DNA from: Verrucomicrobiaceae bacterium
Lineage (GTDB): Bacteria > Verrucomicrobiota > Verrucomicrobiae > Verrucomicrobiales > Akkermansiaceae
Direction: 5' to 3'
Assembly: GCA_947372405.1 (NCBI GenBank)
Contig: CANBTO010000002.1
Coordinates: 1-31,527 of the forward strand
DNA length: 31,527 bases
Shown here: in pieces, positions 15,427 to 23,100 of the stretch
How positions within the stretch are numbered: the first letter of the stretch is position 1
Layout of the letters: each line of letters begins with the position of its first letter
Made by a program: the position numbers and the translations under genes
The notes under the pieces: generated by a model
Told to the model about the DNA's origin: nothing
What the model saw: only the letters and a program-made list of their open reading frames with translations
Database searches by the model: none

Positions 15427-15518
15427 GGAACGTGAACCGGACCAGCGTGCCGGGATTCCTTGCTAAGGAAATCGTCCCGCACCCGCGGGATGGGGAGCAT
15501 CTCCTCCGCGTTCCGCCA
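15427..15518 (+). tRNA. tRNA-like unit 11, Ser anticodon GCT, long variable arm, altered elbow
   Basis: Acceptor GGAACGT/GCGTTCC (one G-T pair), G73 (Ser discriminator), encoded CCA. D-stem CCGG/CCGG with loop ACCAGCGTG. Anticodon loop TTGCTAA on stem TTCC/GGAA. The long variable arm TCCCGC/GCGGGA fits tRNA-Ser. T-arm TGGGG-AGCATCT-CCTCC has one mismatch and G55-C56. Confidence 0.72.
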
Positions 15519-15528
15519 TTTTCCATTA

Positions 15529-15605
15529 GATCGCGTAGCCCAATTGGCAGAGGCACGGCGTCGAGAACGCCGCCAGTGCTGGTTCAACTCCAGCCGTGAT
15601 CACCA
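15529..15605 (+). tRNA. tRNA-like unit 12, anticodon GAG with C33, canonical elbow
   Basis: Acceptor GATCGCG/CGTGATC, A73, encoded CCA. The D-loop AATTGGCAGA keeps GG and T-arm GCTGG-TTCAACT-CCAGC is canonical. Anticodon arm CGGCG-TCGAGAA-CGCCG is perfect, but position 33 is C instead of the near-universal T, and the anticodon reads GAG (Leu). The variable loop is short for Leu, so isotype is uncertain. Confidence 0.72.
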
Positions 15606-15611
15606 CTTTAA

Positions 15612-15686
15612 GGACCCGAAGCTTAGGCAGCGAAGCATCCGGCTTTTAACCGGACGAGCAGGGCGCACATCCCTGCGGGTTCACCA
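15612..15686 (+). tRNA. tRNA-like unit 13, Lys anticodon TTT, altered elbow
   Basis: Acceptor GGACCCG/CGGGTTC (one G-T pair), A73 (Lys discriminator), encoded CCA. D-arm GCTT-AGGCAGCG-AAGC. Anticodon arm TCCGG-CTTTTAA-CCGGA is perfect. T-arm CAGGG-CGCACAT-CCCTG is perfect in the stem with G55-C56. It is the last unit, 45 bases before the next ORF. Confidence 0.75.
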
Positions 15687-15731
15687 ATCACCTGAAACCA
15701 CAAACCACAAACCACAAACCAACCAACAACC

Positions 15732-16184
15732 ATGAAAATCACCAAAGCATTGAAGCTCAAAAACCAACTCGCCGGCGAGGTTGCGGAACTCAAGGATCGT
15801 CTCGCCAAGCAAAATTCCCGCGCCGCTACGGTGCCGTTCGACTACGATGCGAACGAAGTGCTCGCGGCTCTCCGGACGAAAGTCGATGAACTCGTCACCG
15901 TTAAATCCGCAGTCGCTGCGGCGAACGTGGCGATCTATCCACGCATCTTCCGACTGGCGGAACTCAAGGGCCTCGTCACCGTGCTCAAATCCCTCGATAC
16001 GCGTCAAGGGGTGTTCAAGGAAGCCGGAGGATTCTCGCTTTCCAACTGCGAGGTCGAGTATGTCGCGCAGCTCAAGAAACCGGCTGTAGATGCGCTCGCC
16101 GCCGAACTCGAAGCCGAGATCTCCGCAATCCAGGACGAGCTTGATGAGTTCAACCAATCCCTGTCCGTCCCGCTGACGGCATGA
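15732..16184 (+). CDS. Small coiled-coil protein, possibly DIP1984-like
   Basis: This 150-residue, mostly helical protein has heptad-rich helices at both ends (L-K-N-Q-L-A-G-E-V-A-E-L-K-D-R-L and A-E-L-E-A-E-I-S-A-I-Q-D-E-L) and a central A-A-A-N-V-A-I-Y-P-R-I-F-R-L-A-E-L-K-G-L. The layout resembles the DIP1984/septicolysin-like family of unknown function, but I am not certain. There are no membrane segments or catalytic motifs. The leader is almost free of G (repeated ACCACAA, 15696-15731) with no Shine-Dalgarno site. It lies between the tRNA-like array and rtcB on the same strand, which suggests an RNA-binding or scaffolding role; that is inference. Confidence 0.75.
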   Translation: MKITKALKLKNQLAGEVAELKDRLAKQNSRAATVPFDYDANEVLAALRTKVDELVTVKSAVAAANVAIYPRIFRLAELKGLVTVLKSLDTRQGVFKEAGGFSLSNCEVEYVAQLKKPAVDALAAELEAEISAIQDELDEFNQSLSVPLTA

Positions 16185-16503
16185 CAATCCGGGTGTGTGG
16201 CGGCGGAATGCCGCGAAGAACGCGTGACTGAAACCCTGGGCTAGCCGTCCATGCGTATGACAAACGCTCCTAACCGACTCCGATGCCGACCGTCAAAAAT
16301 CAAAGTGCAACGGGTCAACCTGCAAGCATCAAACCGCAAGGCGCAAACCTCATCACAGTCGCCGACTTCCCGCGTGGAAAGCCGTCACACACCCCATTGC
16401 TTGTAAACCAAACTTGCGGCTTTCACGAAAAGCCGGAAGTGCGAAAGTGAAACAAACACCGCCTCCGATCCCGCGATCCATCATTTTCAAACCAACACTT
16501 TTT
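16185..16503 (+). promoter_or_regulatory. rtcB leader region, 319 bases, hairpins and a doubtful 55-codon ORF
   Basis: No clear gene. A hairpin CGGCTTT-cacga-AAAGCCG lies at 16417-16435, 69 bases before the rtcB start, and a smaller one (GCGGC/GCCGC) near 16200-16215. An open frame from ATG 16283 to TGA 16450 would give 55 residues (MPTVKNQSATGQPASIKPQG...). Its codon use is poorer in G/C at third positions than the neighbours and it lacks a ribosome site, so I do not call it a gene. No sigma-54 box of the RtcR-controlled type was recognised. Confidence 0.4.
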
Positions 16504-17898
16504 ATGAAAACCAAAGACCTGATCCACCTCGGCGTGCCTGCTGGCGAGCCGATCCAACACGCTCACGATTTCATCCAACGCTATATTGCCGAAGGAAACG
16601 AAGGCGCGCGGCTGGGCGAGGAAATCTTCCAGATCGTCGCCGACCCGTCGGCATACTTCTCTGATGAGATGCGCGCTCCGCTGGCCCGTGCGATTTACCG
16701 TCCGGCTTTCACGCCGCGTGCGGAACTCGCGCCATGGCGTCAGTGGGGTGATGACCTCGAAGCCGAGGCCGTGCGCCAGATGGCCAATGCATGCGCGTTG
16801 CCCGTCGCCGTGGCCGGAGCGCTCATGCCGGACGCCCACCCGGGCTATGGACTGCCGATCGGCGGTGTTCTCGCCACCGAAAACGCAGTGATCCCATACG
16901 CCGTCGGTGTCGACATCGCATGCCGGATGAAACTCACCGTCTATGACCGCAAGGCGAACATCATCGCCGGTCAGCGCGATCGTTTGGCCAACATCATCGA
17001 AAGTGAAACGCGTTTCGGAATCGGCTGCTCGTTCAAGGATCGGCGTGATCACGACGTGATGGATGACGACTGGACGGTTTCACCTGTGACCCGGCACCTC
17101 CGCGACAAGGCGTGGTCCCAACTCGGGACGAGCGGCAGCGGAAATCATTTCGTCGAGTTCGGTGCCTTCACTGTGACCAGCGATGAACTCGGTCTTCCCG
17201 CAGGCGAATATCTCGCGTTGCTGAGCCATTCGGGATCGCGCGGAACCGGCGCGCAGGTTTGTGATACTTACAGCAAGCGAGCCATGGCCCGCCGCTCGAA
17301 TCTGCCGAAGGAACTCAAGCACTTGGCATGGCTCACGCTGGATGAGGAGGATGGTCAGGAATACTGGAACGCCATGAATCTCATGGGACGTTATGCCGCT
17401 GCGAATCACGAGCTTATCCACAAGCACATCGCCAAAAAGGTCGGTGCACGCGTCATTCTCGACATCGAGAACCACCACAACTTCGCGTGGAAGGAACGCC
17501 ATGTCGTGAACGGCGAGGAGCGCGAACTCATCGTGCACCGCAAGGGCGCGACACCAGCCGGCAAGGGCGTGTTGGGAATCATTCCCGGTTCCATGGCGTC
17601 GCCTGGATTCGTCGTCCGCGGCAAGGGCCAACCCGAGTCGCTGAACAGCGCGTCGCACGGCGCGGGCCGCGTGATGAGCCGCAGCAAGGCGCTGCAATCG
17701 TTCACCTGGAGCGGAACCAAAAAGCTGTTAGCCCAACGCGGCGTCGATCTCATGTCCGCCGGCCTCGACGAGGTGCCGGGCGTTTACAAGGACATCCACA
17801 GCGTCATGGCCGCGCAGTCCGACCTCGTCGAAGTGCTCGGCCGCTTTGATCCGAAACTCGTTAAAATGTGCCCGCCCGGCGAAAAGGCGGAAGATTAG
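16504..17898 (+). CDS. rtcB: RNA-splicing ligase RtcB
   Basis: This GTP- and Mn-dependent RNA ligase of 464 residues joins 2',3'-cyclic phosphate or 3'-phosphate ends to 5'-OH ends, the ends left by many tRNA anticodon nucleases. Visible motifs: MPDAHPGYGLPIGGV (108-122), metal ligands in GVDIACR (Asp137, Cys140), GNHF (213-216), HSGSRG (242-247), NHHNFAWKE (323-331), and HGAGR (385-389), whose histidine forms the guanylate adduct. All catalytic residues are present. ATG 16504 is preferred; the frame opens earlier at 16414 but that part has no family sequence. No archease, RtcA or RtcR gene is near. It sits behind 13 tRNA-like genes and before an HNH gene. Confidence 0.97.
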   Translation: MKTKDLIHLGVPAGEPIQHAHDFIQRYIAEGNEGARLGEEIFQIVADPSAYFSDEMRAPLARAIYRPAFTPRAELAPWRQWGDDLEAEAVRQMANACALPVAVAGALMPDAHPGYGLPIGGVLATENAVIPYAVGVDIACRMKLTVYDRKANIIAGQRDRLANIIESETRFGIGCSFKDRRDHDVMDDDWTVSPVTRHLRDKAWSQLGTSGSGNHFVEFGAFTVTSDELGLPAGEYLALLSHSGSRGTGAQVCDTYSKRAMARRSNLPKELKHLAWLTLDEEDGQEYWNAMNLMGRYAAANHELIHKHIAKKVGARVILDIENHHNFAWKERHVVNGEERELIVHRKGATPAGKGVLGIIPGSMASPGFVVRGKGQPESLNSASHGAGRVMSRSKALQSFTWSGTKKLLAQRGVDLMSAGLDEVPGVYKDIHSVMAAQSDLVEVLGRFDPKLVKMCPPGEKAED

Positions 17899-18012
17899 TT
17901 TGAAACCAGAGCCTGGAAACCAGAATCCAGATAGCGGGGGAATGAGCAGCGCGCGGCTCGACCCATTCCCTCTTCGCCATCAACCATCAACTCCCAACCA
18001 TCAACTTCTTCC

Positions 18013-18597
18013 ATGTCCGACATCCTCCACAAAACCACCGTCCTTGTGCTCAACCGCAACTGGCAGGCGATCCACGTCAAGACTCCGGCCGATGCGTTCT
18101 GTATGATGGCCAGCGGAGCCGCGACCGGGCTTGACGTGCAGGGCGACGATTCCATCGTTCCGGTGCGTTGGGACGATTGGTTGAAACTTCCGATCCGCGA
18201 CGAGGACCATTCGATCAACACTCCGCGCGGCGCGGTGCGTGTGCCGACCGTCATCGTCGCCGCCAACTATGCCAAGGTGCCCGTTTGTCGTCCGCGTTTC
18301 GGCGCGCGCGGCATCTGGGAGCGCGACGGCGGCATTTGCCAATACACCGGCAAAAAACTCGCGCCGCACGAAGGCAACATCGACCACGTCGTCCCGCGTT
18401 CGCGCGGTGGCGCGTCGTCGTGGGACAACTGCGTGCTCTCGCACCGCGAGGTGAACTGCCGGAAAGCCGACCGCCTGCCGCAGGAAGCGGGCCTGCGTTT
18501 GCTGCGCAAGCCGTCGGTGCCGCGCGCGGTGCCGGCCACCGCCTTGATCCGGAACCATCACGGCATCCGGGACTGGCGGAAATTTCTGTTAGAGTGA
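18013..18597 (+). CDS. HNH endonuclease
   Basis: This 194-residue nuclease has a C-terminal HNH core: IDHVVPRSRGGASSWDN (123-139; His125 and Asn139) followed by N-C-R-K-A-D-R. The usual zinc-knuckle cysteines are mostly missing: CQYTG (109-113) where CxYCG is common. The N-terminal part (VLVLNRNWQAIHVKTPADAF) is found in a broad group of stand-alone bacterial HNH proteins. The leader is a G-free, CATCAAC-rich stretch (17977-18012) with no Shine-Dalgarno site. It follows rtcB by 114 bases on the same strand. Homing, restriction or RNA-linked roles are all possible. HNH genes are often found beside tRNA arrays on mobile DNA, which fits the context. Confidence 0.9.
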   Translation: MSDILHKTTVLVLNRNWQAIHVKTPADAFCMMASGAATGLDVQGDDSIVPVRWDDWLKLPIRDEDHSINTPRGAVRVPTVIVAANYAKVPVCRPRFGARGIWERDGGICQYTGKKLAPHEGNIDHVVPRSRGGASSWDNCVLSHREVNCRKADRLPQEAGLRLLRKPSVPRAVPATALIRNHHGIRDWRKFLLE

Positions 18598-18618
18598 GTG
18601 CGGCGATTGATGGCTTTC

Positions 18619-19419
18619 TCAAATCCGCCAGGTGCCGACCTTCCTTCCGAGAGTGCAGCGCTCCGGCGTTTCATCGATCACGCCGCGGGTAAGCCAGCCG
18701 TCGTTCCACTCCACCCAGTGGGCGCGGCCCGGAGCCAGGAATGAACCGGTGTCGATGACCAGGCGCCTGTTCCTGATCCAAAACCCTTCGCGATGGAAAT
18801 GGCCGATGAGAAGAACTTCCGCTTTGGGAAAATACCGCTCACAGAATTGCGCGCCGACCGTGCCTTGGGTGATCCATGCCTCGATCATTTTCATGGCGCG
18901 CATGGGCGGCACCGCCGCATCCCATGCGCGCTGGATGAAGTGGCGGCCGGTCGAATACTCCACCGAACTGAGGTCGCGTGCGATCCTGCGTGCGAGCCGT
19001 ATCCTCTCCGCCACGTCTCGATCCGCGGCGGGGTGCTGATTCCAAAGCTCCCTCACGCGCTCTTCGGCGACAAGGATCTCACGCTTCCATGGTGAACCGG
19101 CGAACATCAAAGAGTCGCCATGCGTAATGACGATGCGTCCTTCCGCAAGTTCCACCCAGCCCGGGCCTTCCCAGCCGGGGTCGTGGTTTCCTGATAGAAA
19201 AACCGCCTCCGCCCCCTCTTCGGCGCAAAGACGTTTCAACTCCTCCAGCATGACCGCCGATTTCTCCCGGAAAACGGCCGCGAGTTCCTGCCATGTATCA
19301 CCATTGAAAACCACCGTCCCCGCACCGGAAACAAGCGGCCGCAGAGCGGACACGTTTTCGATCCGCGAGACCCGGTGACCGAGATGAAGGTCTGATAGAA
19401 CTCGCACCGGACCGGTCAT
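18619..19419 (-). CDS. Metallophosphoesterase
   Basis: This 266-residue calcineurin-like phosphoesterase has the five metal-binding blocks: DLHLGH (10-15), NGDTW, GNHDPGW, ITHGDSL and GHFHREG. The layout (D-x-H, G-D, G-N-H-D, H, G-H-x-H) resembles UDP-2,3-diacylglucosamine hydrolases and related enzymes, but the substrate is not clear. The start at ATG 19419 overlaps the stop of the upstream rRNA methyltransferase gene (ATGA), so both are coupled. The longer frame up to 19653 is shadow of that gene. Confidence 0.88.
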   Translation of the reverse strand: MTGPVRVLSDLHLGHRVSRIENVSALRPLVSGAGTVVFNGDTWQELAAVFREKSAVMLEELKRLCAEEGAEAVFLSGNHDPGWEGPGWVELAEGRIVITHGDSLMFAGSPWKREILVAEERVRELWNQHPAADRDVAERIRLARRIARDLSSVEYSTGRHFIQRAWDAAVPPMRAMKMIEAWITQGTVGAQFCERYFPKAEVLLIGHFHREGFWIRNRRLVIDTGSFLAPGRAHWVEWNDGWLTRGVIDETPERCTLGRKVGTWRI

Positions 19420-20015
19420 GGCAGACCCCGGCGTTGGCGCACCGCCTCGAACAGACAAACGCCCGTGGCCACCGAAACGTTGAGGCACTCGACTTTTCCG
19501 GCCATCGGGATGGAGGCGAGAAAATCGCAGCTCTCCTCTGTTAGACGGCGCATGCCTTTTTCCTCGGCACCCATGACCAGCGCGAGCGGGCCCTTGAGAT
19601 CGAGTTCGTAGATGGATTTGGATTTCACGTGGTCCGAAGTGCCGACGAACCACAGGCCCGCGGCCTTGAGTTTCTCCATCGTCCGCGCGAGGTTGGTGAC
19701 CTGGGCGAAGGGCACGTGATCCGCCGCGCCGACGGACACCCGCCTGACGGTCTCGGTGATGCCGACGGCCTTGTCCTTTGGTGCGACGACGGCATGCACC
19801 CCGGCCGCATCCGCGGTGCGCAGGATGGCACCCAGGTTGTGGGGGTCCTGCACACAGTCCAGAATCAGCACGAACGGGATCTCGTGTTGTGCGACGATGG
19901 CCATCAGGTCGTCCTCATCGAGGGCGGGCGCGGGTTTCTCCACTTCCTGGACGTGACGGTTTTCGCGAGCCTGCTTGCCGTGTTCTTTGCGCGGTCCGGA
20001 AAATCGGGGTTTCAT
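19416..20015 (-). CDS. rlmB: TrmH/SpoU-family RNA 2'-O-methyltransferase (RlmB-like)
   Basis: This knotted SPOUT methyltransferase of 199 residues has motif 1 [19 protein letters not shown], motif 2 [16 protein letters not shown] and motif 3 [20 protein letters not shown]. These place it with RlmB, which methylates G2251 of 23S rRNA, or a close TrmH paralogue. ATG 20015 was chosen over the in-frame 20081 because the N-terminus then starts [14 protein letters not shown]; the L30e-like substrate domain of full-length RlmB is short or missing. It is translationally coupled to the phosphoesterase. Confidence 0.85.
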   Translation of the reverse strand: MKPRFSGPRKEHGKQARENRHVQEVEKPAPALDEDDLMAIVAQHEIPFVLILDCVQDPHNLGAILRTADAAGVHAVVAPKDKAVGITETVRRVSVGAADHVPFAQVTNLARTMEKLKAAGLWFVGTSDHVKSKSIYELDLKGPLALVMGAEEKGMRRLTEESCDFLASIPMAGKVECLNVSVATGVCLFEAVRQRRGLP

Positions 20016-20189
20016 GTTGCAGGAAAGATGGACCGGAAACACCACCGGAGTCGAGCGCATAGGAAAGGCTGAATTCCACAAGATGGCGTGGAACCCGGCC
20101 CTTGATATCCGGTGGCGATCCTTGAAGGCGGGTCAAGGTGCCACGCTCGGGTAGACGAATCGTTTAGCAGGGCCGCTTGGCCGGGATCG

Positions 20190-23100
20190 TTACTGCGCCG
20201 GGAAGATGATGCGGTAGAAGCCTGTGCCTGGAAGCGGGCTAGGATCGTCGTAGGTCGCCGCTCCACTCTCCGGTGTGGTGACGGTTCCAATCTGGGTCCA
20301 GCCGGTGAGGGTGGCGGAACGCTGGATGCCGTAAACACGGCCCGGGGTGCCGGTGAAACTGAGGCGCTTGACGCCGGTACTTGGATCGGAGAGCACGGCA
20401 TTCTTGGTGGGATCCGTAAAGAGTGATTCTGGGCCGCCACCCGCATTCACTGTGACACTTACCGTTGTCGTCGCATTGTTGTAGTTTGCCGTATCCGTAG
20501 GTGTGAATGTCACGTCTTGGCTGGCCGTTCCCGCGCTGGGAACCGCGCTCGGCGTGGTGAAGGAAAAGGTGCCGGGCACGCTGGCGGATCCGCCCGTCAG
20601 GCTGGAGGACGCCAGGGTCTGACCGGAAGTGATCGCGGATGCCGTGGGTGGCGTGTTGATGGTGGGTGTAGCTTTGCTGACGACGTTGCCCGAGGCTGAG
20701 GTGGTGATGTTGACCGACGTGGCCCCCGTGCTGGAGAGGACGATGTTTTTTGAATCATAGCTGCCAGAGACGGGTGCGGTCGCCGCAAGGCGGATCCGGA
20801 GGGATCCACTGGCTGATCCACTGGTCTGCGTGAACGTCGCGGTGGAGGCGAAAGCAATTCCATCGGAGGAGACCTCGAAGCCACTTGGGGCGGTGGCCGT
20901 GACGTCAACCGTAAGCCCGGTTCCGGAAACCCCGAAGGTCTGAACCGCCGATGGCGAACCGTAAGTGGTGGTGAAAGCGGCGACCGAACCGGTGGATGCG
21001 ATCGTCGGGACCAGCGCCGCACGGACCTGGACGTTGTCGATGCGGTTGTTGCCGGTGGCGGAGCTGGCTCCCGAAACCGTGAGGCGCAGATAGGCGCTGG
21101 CGGCTCCGTCCAGGGCGGTGATGGTCGTGAGGTTCTGGGACGCGAAGTTCGTGGGAATGGACGAGATCGTCTGGGCCGTGGTCCATGTGATGCCGTCAGT
21201 GCTGTATTCCCAGAGATGTGAGTTGAAGCCTGTCGCGGTTCCCTGCGCCGCGTAGCTGACATTCAATTGCACGCGGCCAGTCATGCTGAATTTGAAGACC
21301 ATGCTTTGCCCGTTGGCGGAACTGTTCGCCACGACCAGAGAGGCGGGAGAGGTGGTCGTCGTTGAAAATCCGATCGCCGCATTGACCGCTGTTCCCGCGA
21401 AAGAAGTCAGTTGTGGGTTTGATGCGAGCGACGTCCAACTGCTAGAGCCATTGGTGCCGTTCAAGTAAAGGGCTCCGGTTCCGAAATTGGCGGTGTAGGT
21501 CGTGGGTGAGCCGGGCGCGGCTGCGGCTGCGGTTCCGCCTGTGATGGTGGTCTGGAAATCCCAGCCCGCGAGCAAGGGCGCGGCGACGACGATGTCACCC
21601 GCCAAATAGGTGATGATGTAGTTGGTGGGTGTGAAGGTTCCCCCTGTGGCGGAGGAGGGAGTGCCCTGGCCGGTGTAGGTGCCGATGGCATCGCCTGCCG
21701 CCGCACCATTACCGTAGGCGATGGTGACCGAGCCGATGGATTCCGAACCCGTAATGCCACTGCTGGTAAAGGCTGTTGAACCCGGGCCTCCCGTCAAGGT
21801 GGTGCCCACGTCCTTGAAGGCGGTGTTCGCCGTGATTGTCAGCGCTTTGGGTGTGACGGTGCCACTGGCGGATCCATTGGCGAGGCTGTAGTTGGACGCA
21901 AGCCCGCCGTTCGCGCCGTTCTGCAGGGTGTAGGTGATCACGGTGCCGGGGTATGTGCCGACGCTGGCGCTGGGATAATTCGCCGCGACACCAGTGGCGA
22001 ATACGGTTTCGCTGCCTACGAATCCGGAGAGCGTGCCCACGGTCACGGCTCCGGGCGTGGCGCTGCCGCTGTAGACCTTGTCCGCAATTGAGGGCGCCGT
22101 GATGGAAAGCGCCACTGGTGTGATGTCGGCGGCAAGTCCAGCGGGCTGGGACAAGGAGTAGTTGGCGCTCGGTGCGGTGTAACCGGTCACGGTGATGGGC
22201 TTGGCGGTGCCGGCACCCGTCGAGGCGAAGGTGGCGCTGGGCGTGCCGACAACCGTGACGCTCTCACCGTTTTCCAAGCCGACATAACTCGCCGTGCCGG
22301 ATGTGGTCGCCGTGAGAGTGCCATCATAGGGTTTGCTGTTGCCGGTCAGCCCGGTGATGGTCAACGCTTTCTTGGCCACTGAACTCGGGGCGGTGGCGGC
22401 GGTTTTAGAAGTGGCTCCTCCGCCCGACACCGTGACATCCCCGGAATAGGTTCCAAAAGCCGTGGTGCCTGCGAGGCGCACGTAGATCGTGGTGGAATTC
22501 AAGGTGCCGCTGGCGGGAATATTCAGCGAGGTGGTGTAACCCGAACCGATGCTCGTGGAAACCTCGAAACCCGCCGGCGGTGTGACCGTCAGCGCGCCTG
22601 TCAGAAAGATGCCGGAAACGGTGAAGTTGGTGGGAGCGGACGATGCCGTGCCGTAGGTGGTATCGACCGCGGCAAGCGTCCCGCTGACGGTGATGTTGGG
22701 ATCGGCGGTGACGGTCAACGTCGAGGAAACATAGTTGGGCGTGTAGTTTCCGATGTTGAAAGTGCCGCCCGTGGCCAGCGTCGGAGTCACCTGGTTTGGG
22801 TATGTGCCGGCCGCATCCCCGGCGGCTGCGCCTGTGCCGTAGGTGATGGTCACGGAGCCAATGGTTTCCGAACCCACAAGGCCGCTGCTGGTGAACGCGG
22901 TGGAGCCGGAGACAGGGCTTGAAAGAGTCACACCGGATGCCTTGGTGACCGGAGTTGCCGTGATGGTGAGCGGCTTGGGGCTCACCATATTCCCGCTTGC
23001 TGCCGTGACGATGTTCACGGAGGTGGCTCCGGTGCTGGAAAGCACGATGTTCTGGGAATTATAGGTCCCCGAGACAGGAGCCGTCGCAGCGAGACGCACG

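Noticed and set aside
14517..15686. CRISPR array
   Set aside because: The repeated T-loop-like motifs belong to distinct cloverleaves with different anticodons; there are no identical direct repeats with uniform spacers and no cas genes.
14375..15735. Several open frames of 60-112 codons on both strands across 14.1-15.7 kb
   Set aside because: They run across the tRNA-like units, have no family resemblance or ribosome sites, and are explained by low stop-codon density in GC-rich RNA genes.
16283..16450. 55-codon ORF before rtcB
   Set aside because: Codon use differs from neighbours and no ribosome site is present; listed only as part of the leader region.
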